From: Ricinus communis
Lineage: Eukaryota; Streptophyta; Magnoliopsida; Malpighiales; Euphorbiaceae
NCBI RefSeq assembly: GCF_019578655.1
Contig: NC_063260.1
Location: 16,618,001-16,682,000, forward strand
Direction: 5' to 3'
DNA: 64,000 nucleotides
The translations under genes were made by a program, and so were the position numbers. Shown piece after piece: positions 1 through 11,619 of this stretch (positions are counted from its first letter, which is position 1; each line of letters begins with the position of its first letter). The notes under the pieces were generated by a model. The model saw only the letters and a list, made by a program, of their open reading frames with translations. It had not been told where the DNA came from and searched no databases.

Positions 1-1738
1 AATAGAAAGGGGGAGATGAGAATAGAACTAGAAAGGAATTAAGGAAAATGGGGAGAGTGAAGGGGAGAAACTACACATACAAATGGCCCTAGCGACCTTA
101 ATACAAACTGCAAATTAAATAATAATGTAAACAAGTAGACTCTTGATCCTCATTAGGAGGACCCTCCATGGGTTAGCTACTTTGCACTTAGGGATTAAGA
201 TTTAAAGCATGGTAAAAATACACTAGGTGAATTAATATACATGCAATTTAGTTAAAAGTAGGCAGAAATGGAATAAATAAGAATAAAAGAAAATACTAGA
301 ATAATAACGTAAATAAAAAATAAAAAATATTTTTTGTCTCGTCATAGAGGCTGACCTCGCGTGAGTAGAAGTTAAGCTCGTGCGAGGTTGACCCCCCATC
401 TATTTCAAGAGGAGAGAGAAACTGAACTCCCACGAGCACAAATTAAGCTCACGCGAGGTTATACCGTGAAATCTTTTTGGTACAAAAACGATGATATTTA
501 ACCTTGAAGGCCTCTGTTTTAGTTCTAATGATCATTGGACTCATGCGAGAAGAGGTGATCTTGTGCACACTTAGAGTCCAATCCTTGGAAGGAACCAGGC
601 TGGCCTTACAAGAGCTAAACAACGTCGGTTTGAAGTTTGGGCCTCATTGACCTCGCGCGAGCTTAATGGTCCAAGTCTCTATGCCCTTCAAAACGACATC
701 GCCTAGACCAAACAAAAAGGTCTCATATGCAAAATGATAATGGATTTGTGAGAAAAAGCTGACCTCGCGCGAGCACAAATTAAGCTCGCAAGAGTTCACC
801 CTAATATGAAAATGATAGAATCTAAAAATAAGGGAAATTCAAAAATATGGTTAAAGAATAAGAATTAATTGAATAATAAGCAAACACATATTAAATCAAG
901 AATGATGTGATAAAAATATGTTGAATGCAATAAAAGATAGGGAGTTTAATGTAACGAATGTAAAAGAAATGCACAAAGAAAAATAAGATTAAGAGTAATT
1001 TTTAACCTTCAAGTGGCTACCTTAGTTGTTGAAAAACGATTAATCTTTCGAGAAAGAAATAAAAAATGCAATATGGTGTAAAAGGAGATTGCCCAAGAAA
1101 GAAATTAAATTGTCTTTGTGCTTTCCTTCCAAAGAAATATTTTTTTCACAATTCAAAATCTATAAGCTAGAAAAGAAAGCTTTTTGTAAAAGGTTTTAAA
1201 ATTTTGATATGCTTCTGAAATCCATAAAATCTCTAACTCTTGTCACAAAATTCTTTTGTGCCTTTTATGAGTTTTCCTAAAGAATTTCTGCCAATGAATG
1301 AGCGATACATCAGCTGAAAGTTGACCTCTATCCAGGCTGAGCTCATGGTGGAGACACACAAGCATAAGGGTAAGCGGGCGTGAGGCTAGATGCGGGGCTT
1401 ATCCTTCAGGTCAGGTGCTAGACTTATGCGCGTATAAATTGGTTCACATGAGTTTAGCCGAGTGCGCGTGTGCTTTCCTTTGGACACGCGCGAGGTCAAA
1501 GTTCACGCACTGCCTCGACAGCTTCGGGTGAGTACAACTTTACAGACCCTCTCGCTATTGCTTTGATTAACACTTATGGCTTGTTTTCATGCTTATTATT
1601 TTACCATTAGTATTTCTAGAGCAATTTTCCTAAGACGTCATATTATAATTCTTTTCTATTTTTGAGTTTCGTAACTAATTAAACCTTCTCGTCATCAGGC
1701 TTTTTTGTAACTCTAGTCTTTGATTTCTAATGATAACA
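1..1738 (-). repeat. LTR of a decayed Tat-lineage Ty3/gypsy element (cut by window start)
   Basis: The last 200-250 bases match 8400-8640 in direct orientation; shared landmarks are a run of TTTACCATTA, an AAGACGTCA block and a closing GATTTCTAATGATAA. Read on the minus strand, the same strand as the pol fragments at 6.3-8.4 kb, this edge begins TGTTATCATTAG, a normal LTR start. The stretch has no gene. It holds many CTCGCGCGAG-type palindromes. That it is the 3' LTR of the 6.3-8.4 kb element is inferred from orientation and the shared terminal block; the other end is outside the window. Confidence 0.5.
356..794. repeat. Dispersed array of CTCGCGCGAG-type palindromes
   Basis: Near or perfect copies of the 10-base palindrome CTCGCGCGAG lie at 356-365, 377-386, 427-436, 448-457, 540-549, 652-661, 764-773 and 785-794; a further one is at 1485-1494. 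Several are preceded by TGAC and several pairs are separated by a short AAATTAAG-like spacer. Most changes are single C-to-T or G-to-A substitutions. The same motif recurs upstream of TATA boxes at 2.4, 5.4 and 61.9 kb. Confidence 0.8.
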
Positions 1739-1910
1739 GTTTGGCCTCTGCTCGGAGGAGGAATGCTTAGGAAACAATTTTATGAAGCGTTTTGAAAAGC
1801 ATGAGTTAGATTAAAGCATGAGTCATGAGGATCGCACCTTGGCGGCTATCATCTTCTAGTAGATGCTTAAGTGTACTACTGTGAGGATCGCAACAGGGGG
1901 GGAATCTCGA

Positions 1911-2086
1911 AAGGTGCCTCGAGTGCCATGCTGGGGTCTTTTATTGGAAGTGCCTCTGCTAAGGTCTTTAGCTAAAGGTGCCTCGGGCATGATGCTAAAG
2001 TCTTTAGCTGAAGGTGCCTCGAGCGCGATGCCGAGGTCTTTTAGAGGGTGTTGCAAGCATGATGTCGAGGTCTTTTAGAAAAGGTG
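1911..2086 (+). repeat. Minisatellite, about 36-base unit, five degenerate copies
   Basis: Units begin AAGGTGCCTCGAG and end in GGTCTTTTAG or GTCTTTAGCT. Starts are near 1911, 1948 (a shortened unit of 27 bases), 1975, 2011 and 2046. An open frame crosses it only because 36 is divisible by three; it is not a gene. Confidence 0.7.
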
Positions 2087-2318
2087 TAAACAAGCCCCTA
2101 AGCATTTTAGAAGTGATATATGTTGGCTAGGTTTGGCTGCATCACGCCCTCTTGCTTCAAGAGGCGAGGAGAATAGCCAAGGTGAAGCAATAAATAGTTG
2201 AGAAAATAACGGCGCTGAATTTTCTTGAAAAAAGAATAAGGTGGGACCTTGGCGGGCAGTTAGGTTAAAGAATCAATCTAGGTGAGTTTGTGTAGGGGTT
2301 GGAATGGGCCAAGCTGAA

Positions 2319-2450
2319 CTTGCGCGAGTTTAAGCTAAGCTCGCATGAGGTCTACCTTATATTCGCTCTTGCTTAAACCTGAACCCGCAGCCTGAGCTCG
2401 CGTTAGCTTAATTCCAAACTTGAGCGAGTGGAGCTGGCAGCTTATATAAG
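2319..2450 (+). promoter_or_regulatory. Promoter module 1: palindrome cluster plus TATA box
   Basis: Palindrome-type sites at 2319-2328, 2340-2349, 2397-2406 and 2419-2428 are followed by CTTATATAAG at 2441-2450, a strong plant TATA box. The first ATG is about 100 bases downstream at 2550, and the PMD-like coding stretches follow on the same strand. The same order (CTCGCGCGAG-type sites, then CTTATATAAG, then an extra gene) is at 5381-5461. Promoter function is inferred from layout. Confidence 0.55.
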
Positions 2451-2549
2451 GGGGGAAAAGTCACATTATTTGCCACTTACATCCAACTCTTTTAAGAATC
2501 TCTCTCTAGAGTTTTCATTATCTCTTAAGCATTTGTTTGTAATCAAGAA

Positions 2550-2798
2550 ATGACGGGACACAGTGAGGAACTTAACCAACTACTAGTAGATCAGGATTCA
2601 GGCTAGCAGGTACCTAGAGCAAGGGGCCCTCCCATGATTGTCCTTGGGGAGATGATGCCACTAGCACTAGAGTGCGAGCGGTAGTGTCCGTAGGAGTTGA
2701 TAGAGACCTCACTTTTGGCGACACCAACTACGCACTGCAGTGCGAGGGCTCGAGATCGGGTATTTATTATTATTATTTTTTTAATTATCATTATTATT

Positions 2799-2835
<37 letters not shown>

Positions 2836-4935
2836 TAGATGTGTATGTTTAAAGAATGGCATGCTAGCTTAAGATAAATTTGTATGGTAAATAATACGTG
2901 CTAGCTTAAGAAATGGCAGAGTTTTCACTTAATTATGCTTAAGATGAAGTGACGAGAATAGAATAAAAACTGAAAGTATTAGGAACATACATGATTAGTT
3001 ACCTGTATGCCTGGGCAGGAGGACACAGTTGTTTATGGGCTGGCTGGCAACGTTATTGGCTTGTTGGAGTGGTGGTGAGGCTCCAATTCTAGGTCAGGCA
3101 GAGGTTGGAGGTGACCAGCTTCTAGACATTTTTGGGCACGCTACCAGGATTCAAGCCTAGAAATGATGTTGCAGTATTGACTGCTTTATTGGAGAGGTGG
3201 TCCGACACCACTCGCACCTTTTTACTTCCCTTCAGCGAGATGACGATCACGCCCTTGGACTTCACCACTTTGATAAGAATTCATTTCGGTGGATGTCGAT
3301 TCCTCTAGATGACAGACCGGCTCATAGCCCTGGCCTTGTGTCACAGCTGCTAGGGTGTTTGCCCTTCATTAAGGATGAGAAGAATCTGAAGTATGGCGAC
3401 TCGAAGACGCACTGGCAGCTGCACTGTGAGACTGCGCTTTCCCCTTTTTCTGATCAGGAGGTGGACCAATATGCTAGGAGCTTCCTGATGTATCTAGTTG
3501 GGACAACCCTTTTTGCTGACGCAGAGTTGACCATCCATTTGAGCTTTTTGACGAGCTTGACAGATCTGAACACCGTGGCATCCTTTGCCTAGGGTCAGGC
3601 AACCCTCTACCAATTGTACCGCTCTATGGATCATGGCTGCTATGGCGATGCGAAATTTAGTGGCTTCGCTTACTTGCTCCCGATGAGTTTATTGATTTGT
3701 CTATTGCTTATTATACTTTAACCTTTTTACAGCTTATTTGACTATCTCTTTTTCTAGATCTAGGCGCACTAGTACTACCTGTTGAGGATTGGTGTCTTGC
3801 TGGCACCGAGACGTACCATTTTCTAGACCATTAGGCGGATGCGCAGTCCAAATTAGAGAGCTGACTAGTTGGATCAATACCGACAACGGCTGAACACGGT
3901 CACCTGGCCTGAGGTAAAAGAGCAAGAATATAGTTATTTTGTAATCGGTATGGTAATCATTACAGAGTTGGTCTTAACGCGTAGTATTTATGCAAGTGCG
4001 GATGGACCCATGGGTCGACTTTACCACCTGGTCTACCATTATGCTGGATGAAGCGGCTTTCGTCCTGATGGAGAGCTTCATGTTTCAGCACTGGTACTTT
4101 GACGACTGGATGCACAAGTGGAAGGCTGGACTAAGCATTAGGCTAGTGCCATTCCTACTACCACATCCAAGAACGGTCATCACGCCGGGGAGTCTGGTTG
4201 ATGTGGAGCTAAAAAAGGCGCGGGCAGCCTTTTATTTTGAGGGAGCATGGAGTTCAAAGGTCTCTTATATTGATTTTATTGCTTCCCTGCCTCTAAGGTG
4301 GATCAGCCCGGATGGAGAGGCATTGGCCGGTGGGATGCCATGCCTAGTAGAGGAGAGTCGAAAAAGAGCCTGTGGTGCAGGTGCGAGCTCGCCTACTACT
4401 CCTGTTACACCACCATCGAACATGGTGGTTGGAGACTTTGTCACTCCTCCTTTGGTGAGCATTTCAGTACCCTGGGCAGGCGTATGGCATATGTGATGGC
4501 CTTGATCGAACCCGACTTCTTACTAGCCTACATTCCTGCAGGGACGACTCATGTGAGTGTCTTACTTGGTGAATTTTGTGCTTCCTTGCTTTTAAAGACT
4601 CATTGATGCTTTTATTTATACGCAGGTTCCTTGGCAATCGGTGGACCAATTGTACTAGATTGCGGAGGGCTTCCATGCACTCACACTAGTTGGTACACAG
4701 ATTACTAGGTACATATGTTATGGATGAATGTCATGTATGCATGCTTGATATATGAATGTTTTCTAATTGTATATTTTATATGCTGCTTTGGGTTCGGGAG
4801 GAGAGGGAAGCCGAGAGCGCTTGTATTATAGAGATGTGGCGCACGGCTTTACAAAGTTGAGGACTTCCATAATGTCTTTCCGCCGCATCCATCTGACCCG
4901 AATGCCCTAGGAAGCAGCGATCCCTAGTAGGTCAG
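2550..4935 (+). pseudogene. Plant-mobile-domain (PMD) like gene, broken; antisense passenger of the Tat element
   Basis: Degenerate coding stretches match the plant mobile domain (the MAIN/MAIL-type 'aminotransferase-like' domain, also known in plant transposons). Visible in frame pieces: an ALLERWSDTTRTF segment near 3180-3220, then DDRPAHSPGLVSQLLG, YARSFLMYLVGTTLFAD and GQATLYQLYRSMDHG up to about 3640, and LDQYRQRLNTVTWPEV near 3866-3910. A frame change near 3290 and a TAG where the domain normally has Trp (after VASFA, 3590-3592) break it. Probable introns lie near 2.76-2.95 and 3.70-3.76 kb. The first ATG behind the TATA box is at 2550 but its frame closes after 18 codons. A weak continuation reaches about 4930. 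Boundaries are approximate. It runs opposite to the pol fragments at 6.3-8.4 kb. Confidence 0.6.
2765..2836 (+). repeat. (TTA/ATT)n microsatellite
   Basis: Interrupted TTA/ATT trinucleotide run, longest uninterrupted part at about 2803-2835. It lies in a probable intron of the PMD-like pseudogene. Confidence 0.85.
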
Positions 4936-5380
4936 TTGCCTTTTCTCTTACCCTGTGCGACGATTTTCTTATGCCTCCCCACCCCTTAGATACAGATTTT
5001 TAGCCTTATAGTTGTTGTTTTTAGTACATACATTTTGCCAAGTTTTTTAAATATTTTTATAGTTTTATCTTTCTTAATAGTACACTTTGATTCTCTTATT
5101 ACTTTATTAAATATGATAGTACTTGTTGGTGCCCGCTGCTGGTACATCGTGACTTCCACTGCGTTTGTCACTTTGGGTGTTTAAAATGAAAATTGCTCAG
5201 CCTAAAAGTTAGATGCATAACATTGGGAAATAATAACTTAGAGGGGGAACAATTACAAAGGAAAACCTTACACTTCAGTTGAGACAACTGCACTTGATTT
5301 ATCAAAAATTACTTGCGGGCGTGTCCCAAATCACTATGCATTACCCTAAAGATCCACCATCAATCTGCTTTGACACTAAG
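4936..5380. other. Stretch without a recognisable gene
   Basis: AT-rich sequence between the end of the PMD-like remnant and the second promoter module. No coding similarity seen on either strand. Confidence 0.5.
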
Positions 5381-5461
5381 CTTGCGAGAGAATAGGTTGA
5401 GCCAAGCGAGGATAGGACTGAGCCCGTGCGAGGTTAGCTTGGGTGCTCTTTCTTATATAAG
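5381..5461 (+). promoter_or_regulatory. Promoter module 2: palindrome cluster plus TATA box
   Basis: Degenerate CTCGCGCGAG sites at 5381-5390, 5401-5410 and 5423-5432 lie just ahead of CTTATATAAG at 5452-5461. The TATA core is identical to that of module 1 at 2441-2450. A DUF7745-like coding remnant follows on the same strand from about 5545. Confidence 0.55.
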
Positions 5462-5544
5462 CTTGGGGTACTTCTTCCACTTAGCCATCTCCCCATTTCA
5501 CCATAAACAAAAGTCCCAAAGACCCTCTGCACCCTATACTGAAG

Positions 5545-5935
5545 TAGGTTAAGAAAAGTTCATGGGCCTTACTAGAACCACCACTTGGCAATCTAAGATA
5601 CTTTCGAGATATTAGCTTGGATTTCCCTTTTCTCCATGTTGCTATTAGCCTTTGGATCATGAGGCTCATGTATTTCGGTTCAGCGCTCGGAAGTATGCCC
5701 CCTGTTTAAGGAGTTCTCATATATCCTTAGTTTTTACCTGAAGTCAACTAATGAATTGATCTTGGGCCCTTTCGAGATTCCTCTACTGTGCGAGGTCTCA
5801 AGCTTTTTTTATCTAAGAGTCTCAGTTATTTGGGCGCATCTTAGGGGATCCGGTCTTGAGCTCTCTTCTTTTGCTAGTCTGCTGAATCAAATTACCTTAA
5901 ATTCTGAGCTCTTCTTTTGCTAGTCTGTTGAATCA
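5545..5935 (+). pseudogene. DUF7745-like extra gene of the Tat element, broken, antisense to pol
   Basis: The stretch is clearly similar, by eye, to the reverse complement of 61602-61800. Shared coding landmarks are SSWALL, a LRYFRDISLD / LRYLRDVSLD motif, an FRF motif and CPLFKEF / CPLFEEF. This pattern fits the N-terminal part of plant transposon proteins annotated DUF7745; that family name is from memory and should be checked. At least one frame change lies near 5680. It continues in frame to about 5930 and then meets the repeat tail that follows integrase on the other strand. Function unknown; not expected to make a whole protein. Confidence 0.5.
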
Positions 5936-5951
5936 AATTACCTTAAATTCC
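5858..5951 (+). repeat. Tandem duplication, about 47 bases, two copies
   Basis: Units 5858-5905 and 5906-5951 both begin GAGCTC and contain TTGCTAGTCTG; they differ by a two-base indel and a few substitutions. The duplication falls at the C-terminal end of the DUF7745-like remnant. Confidence 0.85.
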
Positions 5952-5959
5952 TACACATG

Positions 5960-6345
5960 GCTTCACGCCTTGCAATTATGTTTGATAGCACAGTTCTTGT
6001 TTACCTAGGAAGACGATTTCAGAGACTTGAAACTAGTTCTTACTTGCCCAAATGAGTGCTTCGTCAACGATTGCCCCTTTAGTGCTAGCGGATACATCGA
6101 CTGGATTAGATCGGGTTAAAAGGGGTGAGAGTGCCTAATGCTATGGCAGACCGGTTGTTTTGCAGGTCAATGGCTCGACCTTCTTTTTGTTTTATTGCTC
6201 TAATTTTTCTTGGGCCGACCTTTCAAGTTTTCAACCCAACGAGCGAATTTTACCTTAATTGTTGCCTAAGCTACCTCATTGGAGGTTCTCGACCTAGCAG
6301 ACTGACCTTAATTTTTGCCTAAACCACCCACTTTTTAGGAGATGC
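5960..6345 (-). repeat. Degenerate repeat tail downstream of Tat integrase
   Basis: On the minus strand this holds repeats of roughly 50-60 bases of the type GTCGAGAACC..GGTGGTTTAGGC..AAAAATTAAGGTCA, then a block ending TTTTAACCCGATC. The same repeats and block follow integrase in the second copy (57850-58980, plus strand), so the tail belongs to the element. No protein is apparent. Confidence 0.6.
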
Positions 6346-6349
6346 TTAG

Positions 6350-7250
6350 CCCAATCTTTGTGGATCTATACTATTTTAGCCAGTATCTCCTTTATATTCT
6401 TATTAGCCGCCTCTACTGCCCCATTGACTTGTGCCTTGTAGGGTGAAAACTTATGATGCTCAATTTTATGCCTCGCTATCAAGGTCCTAAATTTGGCCTA
6501 AAACTGTACACCTATTATCTGTAATCATATGATGAAGGACTCCATAATGACAAATAGGTTTTTATGCACGTACTTAGCCATTTGCTTAGCGCCAATGCAC
6601 ATGAAAGATTCAGCCTCGATCCATTTTGAGAAATAATAGATGGCAACCACTATGTACTAGTGTCCATTGCTAGTCACTGGCCGTATCTCCCCGATGATGT
6701 CTATTCCCCAAGCTGAGAACGGCCTTGGAGAATGCATGGCATGCAGTTTGAAGGGTGGTAGATGGATTTAGTTAGCATGGATCTCGCATTAATGACACCT
6801 CTTAGCAAACTGGATGCAGTCGCTCTCCATAGTGAGCCAGAAGAACCCTTGTCTCCAGATTTTCTTAGCTAAGTAAGGGCTACTCATATGGGTCCTGCAT
6901 ATCCCTGCATGGACTTCCTCCATCACTTTCCGTGCTTCTTACTCGTTGATGCATCTTAAATGTATTCCATTCGACCTCCTTTTGTAAAGCATGCCTTGAT
7001 GACTGAGGAAGTGTAAGGCTAGTTTGCGAAGGGCCGCCTTGTCCTTTCTTGTAGCCTTCTCTAGATATGCCCCCTTCTCCTAAGTATCTCTGGATATCAA
7101 AGGACCATGGCCAGCCATCATTATTGGTGCTCTTAACCTATTCTTTCCCTTTCTTGTAGCATGGCTTATATGATTATGCGATGACGAGCTACTTGAATCT
7201 AGACCTCCCCGAGTTTTCCCAAACTAAAGCCAACCATGCCAGGGTATCTG
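6350..7250 (-). pseudogene. Tat-lineage Ty3/gypsy integrase, decayed
   Basis: Minus-strand pieces in order: MESDCIQFAKRCH with its zinc-finger neighbourhood near 6845, AWGIDIIGEI (first catalytic Asp) near 6710, a VAIYYFSKWIEAESF block near 6640-6615, ITDN (second Asp) near 6505, and VNGAVEAANKNIKEIL (catalytic Glu) near 6440-6390. Several stop codons and frame changes separate them. In the family integrase inserts the cDNA into the host genome; this copy cannot. It follows the RNase H domains in the usual pol order. Confidence 0.8.
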
Positions 7251-7269
7251 CCATATGATTCTCATCTCT

Positions 7270-7714
7270 TTCGATGTGCACGAACTGGGATCTCTTGAAA
7301 TTTTTAGCTGTCTCCTACACATGTTCGTGGTTTGGCTTTAGTTTTTCTTTTTTTTAAGTCTTAATCGCCGGTGACCTATGACACTACCAACGTGGAGTCT
7401 CCAAGTATTTCCACCTCGCGAATCCCTATGGCAAGCAAAGTTTTCAAATTGAATGCATATGCTTCGTACTTTATCATATTGTTCGTCACCTAGAAGTTCA
7501 GTTTCTTGGCTATTGAGATTACTTTGCCTATCGGAGTTGTCAGCACTATCCCGATTCCTACCCCTTTCCGATTCATAGCCCTGTCAAAGTATAGTCTCCA
7601 ACTGACCACTGAAATTGTTGCCAATCCTTCATTCGAGAATTTAAAGTTGCAAGGCTCTTCCTCTATAATTAGATTTTGCGCTAGGAATTTGGCCATTGCT
7701 CGGCCCTTCACCAC
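7270..7714 (-). pseudogene. Second (archaeal-type) RNase H of the Tat pol
   Basis: The open piece at 7490-7714 has SVVSWRLYFDRAMNRKG.GIGIVL..PIG, the typical start of the extra RNase H that Tat-lineage elements carry after their ordinary RNase H. An NNMIKYEAYAF piece follows. The catalytic Asp of the YFD motif is still present. Stop codons follow near 7490 and further down. This dual RNase H arrangement is what assigns the element to Tat. Confidence 0.75.
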
Positions 7715-8395
7715 TTTTTTATAAGGTATTCTATATCAAATTCTGTTAACATGATCAACCATTTGCCCAATTTCTCAACTAGAGATGGTGTCCCTTGTAA
7801 ATATCTTATGGGGTCGTGCCGGGATACCGCTTGTACTTGATTAGAATGAAAGTAGTGTTGTAAGTTCTTCGCTAACCATGCCATTGCTAAACACGTCTTT
7901 TCTACCTCATTATACTTACTATCATAGGGCAACAAATTTCTTACTTATATAGTACACGGCGTGTTCGACCCCTTCCTCTAATGCTTGCATTAGAATTGCC
8001 CCTAGATCTTCTCCTTCTATTGCTATGTATAAGATGAGATTTCTCCTATGCTATGGCGGTCGCAGGATGGGTGGTATCATTGGATGTTCCTTGATCCTCT
8101 CAAAATCCACCTGACATTGTTCATCCTAGACCATGTTCTGGCCTCTCTTCAAAAGCTTATAGATGGGTGAGCAGATCGATATGAGCTTGGCAATAAATCG
8201 GCTGATATACTAGACCTTTGACAAGTAACCACAAATTTCCTTCTCTATCTTTGGTGACGACATTTCTCGGACGGCTTTCGCCTTATCAAGATCCACTTCA
8301 ATGCCTCTTTCAATTACCAAAAACCCCAGCAGCTTCCCCGATGTTACGCTGAACACATTTTTTAGGGTTTAGCCGAAGGTTATTCTGTTCCACAC
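7708..8395 (-). pseudogene. RT C-terminal end and first RNase H of the Tat pol
   Basis: Minus-strand reading from 8395 gives KCVFGV-like, then GKLLGFLV, ERGIEVD.DKAKAV, SRFIAKL..ICSPIYKLLK and an IEGEDLGAILMQ..EEGVEHAVYYISKKF segment, then the open piece at 7708-7935 (SKYNEVEKTCLAMAW and later WLIMLTEFDIEYLIKK). This is the RT thumb/connection and RNase H of a Ty3/gypsy element. The RT palm with its YxDD site is missing: the coding sequence stops at about 8395 against LTR sequence, so the gag-protease-RT half has been deleted. Confidence 0.8.
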
Positions 8396-8399
8396 TTTT

Positions 8400-8640
8400 T
8401 AGGGCTTAGACTGAGTTCTGCATGAGTACTACCTTAATACTTATTTTTTGTTTGTTTTAATGCTTTGATTGGCATTTTTGGCTTGTTTTAATGCTTATAA
8501 TTTTACCATTAATATTTTTTGGGCAATTTCCATAAGACGTCAGGGTTACAGTTCTTTTCCATTTCTTGGTTTTGCAGTCAATTAAACCTTCTCATCATCG
8601 GGCTTTATATAACTCTAGTTTCCGATTTCTAATGATAATA
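8400..8640 (-). repeat. Truncated LTR fragment of the Tat element
   Basis: About 240 bases match 1500-1738. The outer edge reads TATTATCATTAG on the minus strand, against TGTTATCATTAG at 1738, so the terminal G has become A. It is joined directly to the RT fragment, so the remainder of this LTR and the 5' half of the element are gone. Confidence 0.6.
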
Positions 8641-11200
8641 GAAGCTCAATGTTTTTTTATATAATGAACCTATTCTTTTTAACAATGAAATTATTATCAA
8701 AATTATGAATATAATGATGAACCTTATATTTAATGGATATGTAGTTTCTAACTAATAATCATACTTTTTAACTTAACAATTACTCTTAACAATTAATACC
8801 TAAGTTTTCTAATTTTAAAACAAACAGGAGATGACAAAAAAAATTTACTTGTATTTGGAGATAAATCTAAATTTACAGTTGAACATTCAATTATAGAAAT
8901 AATCTATACATTCATAATTTTTAAACTTTTATCAATTCACTCCTCTATTGATCAATTCGTCAAATATATTTCAAAATCTGCATCTCATCCATAGATTATT
9001 CTATAAATAAATTTTCAGAGAGTGTAAAGAAAAAAAACTATGTAGCAAAGAAGAAAAAGAGAACAAATAGGAACACATAAAGAGAAAAAAAAGGATAAAG
9101 CTTGAATAATTTGATTTGAAAGTCTGAAGAATAAAGAATCAATATGCCAAACAGCTTAGAGCAGCCCTCTAATTCTATTTTAAATCGCCAATAAAAAGAT
9201 AAGGCGTTATATTAGAATTAAAATCCTCACACATGCATTTTAAATTCCAACTTACTCATTTAATTAAAACACTATTGTTTGTACACCGAGTATATAATGC
9301 ATAATGTACTCGGATTTAGAATATAAATTGATTGTATTATTAGTGTTTGATTAATAAAAAGTTATTTTAAATCGGAAAGGGATTTCCATCAATTAAAATC
9401 ACCTATTCCTCTCTTTCTCTTATGGAATGAGCTTTTAATATCTTATTATTTATATCTACATTATTTGTATAAATTTATTTTATTCTATACAATAATAACA
9501 AATTAAATATTATTATTTGTATAATAAATTATTATTATTATTATTAATGTCAACCATAAATAAAATTTGGTTCTCATTACATATTGAACCAAATAACATA
9601 GAAATATAATTATTTCTATTTCCATTCTTATTTATCACTTTGAATCAACAGTTTCTTATTTAAAAGAATAATAGAGTATGAAGGTAGAATTAAGAATGAC
9701 TAGACTTAATTAATTGTTTGGGAAGATAGGGAAAGCTGGTGAAATAGAATATGGAAAACTGAAGAAAGAAATTAAATTTTTCTTATTTTGGAAGAATGAG
9801 AGAAAAAGAAGGAAATTATCGATCAACCAACAATAATCAACCATTTATTAAACAGATTTATGCCTCTAAAATATTATATACTTATATCCCTTGATCTTTT
9901 TATTATTTATATAAATGAAGGGTATAATAATAATTAAAATTTCAAAAAAATATCTTTCTTTTTTTTTACCTCTTTTCAAATATTTAAAGAAAAATAAATA
10001 TTCACTCATTTTTTGATTTTCTATTTTTTTCTATTTTTTCTTTTCTCATTCTACTTTTTTTCCAAAATAATGTAACGATCTCATAGTATTTATTTTTAGA
10101 ATAGTTCATGCATTTTTATTATTTTTGGATTTGAGTTATCGCACTTTTATTTTATGATAATTTTATTTTTATAAAATTTAAGTCTTTTATTTTACACAAA
10201 ACATGCTATTTAGTCAATGTACTTTTTAATCTTGTATATCAAATTCTTAGATCTTAATTCTTAATGAATTAAGTCTTTAATTATTTTATTAATTCCTTTA
10301 CTTAACACACTAAAATTATTTAAGATTAATCTAAAAATTATTTTAATAATTTAGGAATTTGAATAAATTATATATTTTATGTAAAAATAGAAATTAAAAG
10401 CTCTTTTTTAAATTATATAAAAATAAAAATTTTGACAATTTATTTTGAAATGAATATTTAGATTCCATAACATATATATGAATTAAATTTTTTTATTTGA
10501 TCAATTATATATATATAATTAATAGATATGTAATTGACTTATGTCCTAATGGAATATTTTTATAATTAATAAGTTTTATTAATATATTGATCATTCGTCT
10601 TAAATTTTATTATTTTGTTAAATTAGATTTTATTATAATGATCTCTTTGTAATAACTCATGTCTCTTTTTTTATTCTTCTAACTCTTTTTATGATAAATT
10701 AATAAATTATATTTTAATTAATATAACTAATTTAGTCTTACAAATTTGAATTTTAATTTAGATAGACTAACACTAAGTGATATCATTTTAATTAAATTAA
10801 TAGTTTATTATTAAAATAGAGAAAAAAATTAAAAAAACCATAATGAATTTTTATTATTCTTATAAATTAAAATTTATATAATGACTTATAGGGAGTTAAT
10901 GTCCCAAATAAAAATATAGAAATTTAATGTTATAAAAAAATATAGAAATTAAAACTTAAAAAATAAAATTATAAAAAATAAGTATAAGAACTTAAAAATC
11001 ATTTCTATATGTAATCCTAATTACTGTTATAAAAAAACTTAAATTTTAAGAGATAAAAAAATAAAATTTAATTTCACAAAATTAAAATACTATAACTAAA
11101 ACAAAAAAGATAATAAAAGTAGAAGGAGTAAACATGGGATATTCTTTTATTTTTTCAATTATGTATATATGTGTTTTTTCGGGAATATAAAACGGTGCGT
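8641..11200. other. AT-rich intergenic DNA, no gene seen
   Basis: Very AT-rich, with many poly-A/T and TTATT runs. A small inverted repeat CCGAGTA..TACTCGG lies at 9286-9313 and an ATAT palindrome near 10505-10525. I could not recognise a transposon or coding exon on either strand. Confidence 0.6.
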
Positions 11201-11446
11201 TAACTAAAAGAGTTCGGAGTATTTTGGAGGGATTTTAAAGCAGTAGTTCAGTAGCAAAAGAAAAAAAAAAAGAAAAAGAAATTTACAAGCTCCAGAAAGC
11301 CCTAAAACCCACACACTTGATTCTTCTTCTTCTTTAAACTTGTCCCGGTTTAAACTGAAACAGGTACCCACTTTTCTTTTCTTCACTAAATCTAAACTAC
11401 AGAATCCTGACTGTATCTCTCTCTTTGTGCGTTTCTTAAGAAAAAG
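11201..11446 (+). promoter_or_regulatory. CCT6 upstream region and 5' UTR
   Basis: Sequence just before the CCT6 start contains a CCCTAAAACC element near 11299-11309 and a TTCTTCTTCTTC pyrimidine tract near 11322, both common in plant 5' leaders. A possible TATA-like GTATATATG is near 11162. The transcription start cannot be fixed from sequence alone, so limits are approximate. Confidence 0.35.
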
Positions 11447-11588
11447 ATGTCTTTGCGAGTATTGAACCCTAATGCGGAAGTTTTAAACAAATCGGCGGCG
11501 CTTCATATGAACATTAATGCCGCCAAAGGCTTGCAAGATGTCCTCAAATCTAACCTCGGCCCTAAAGGCACCATCAAGATGTAATTTA

Positions 11589-11619
<31 letters not shown>

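Noticed and set aside
356..794. CRISPR-like array
   Set aside because: Motif is 10 bases, spacing is irregular, copies are degenerate and the setting is plant LTR DNA.
1863..2078. 71-codon open frame as a small protein
   Set aside because: It is a 36-base minisatellite whose period is a multiple of three.
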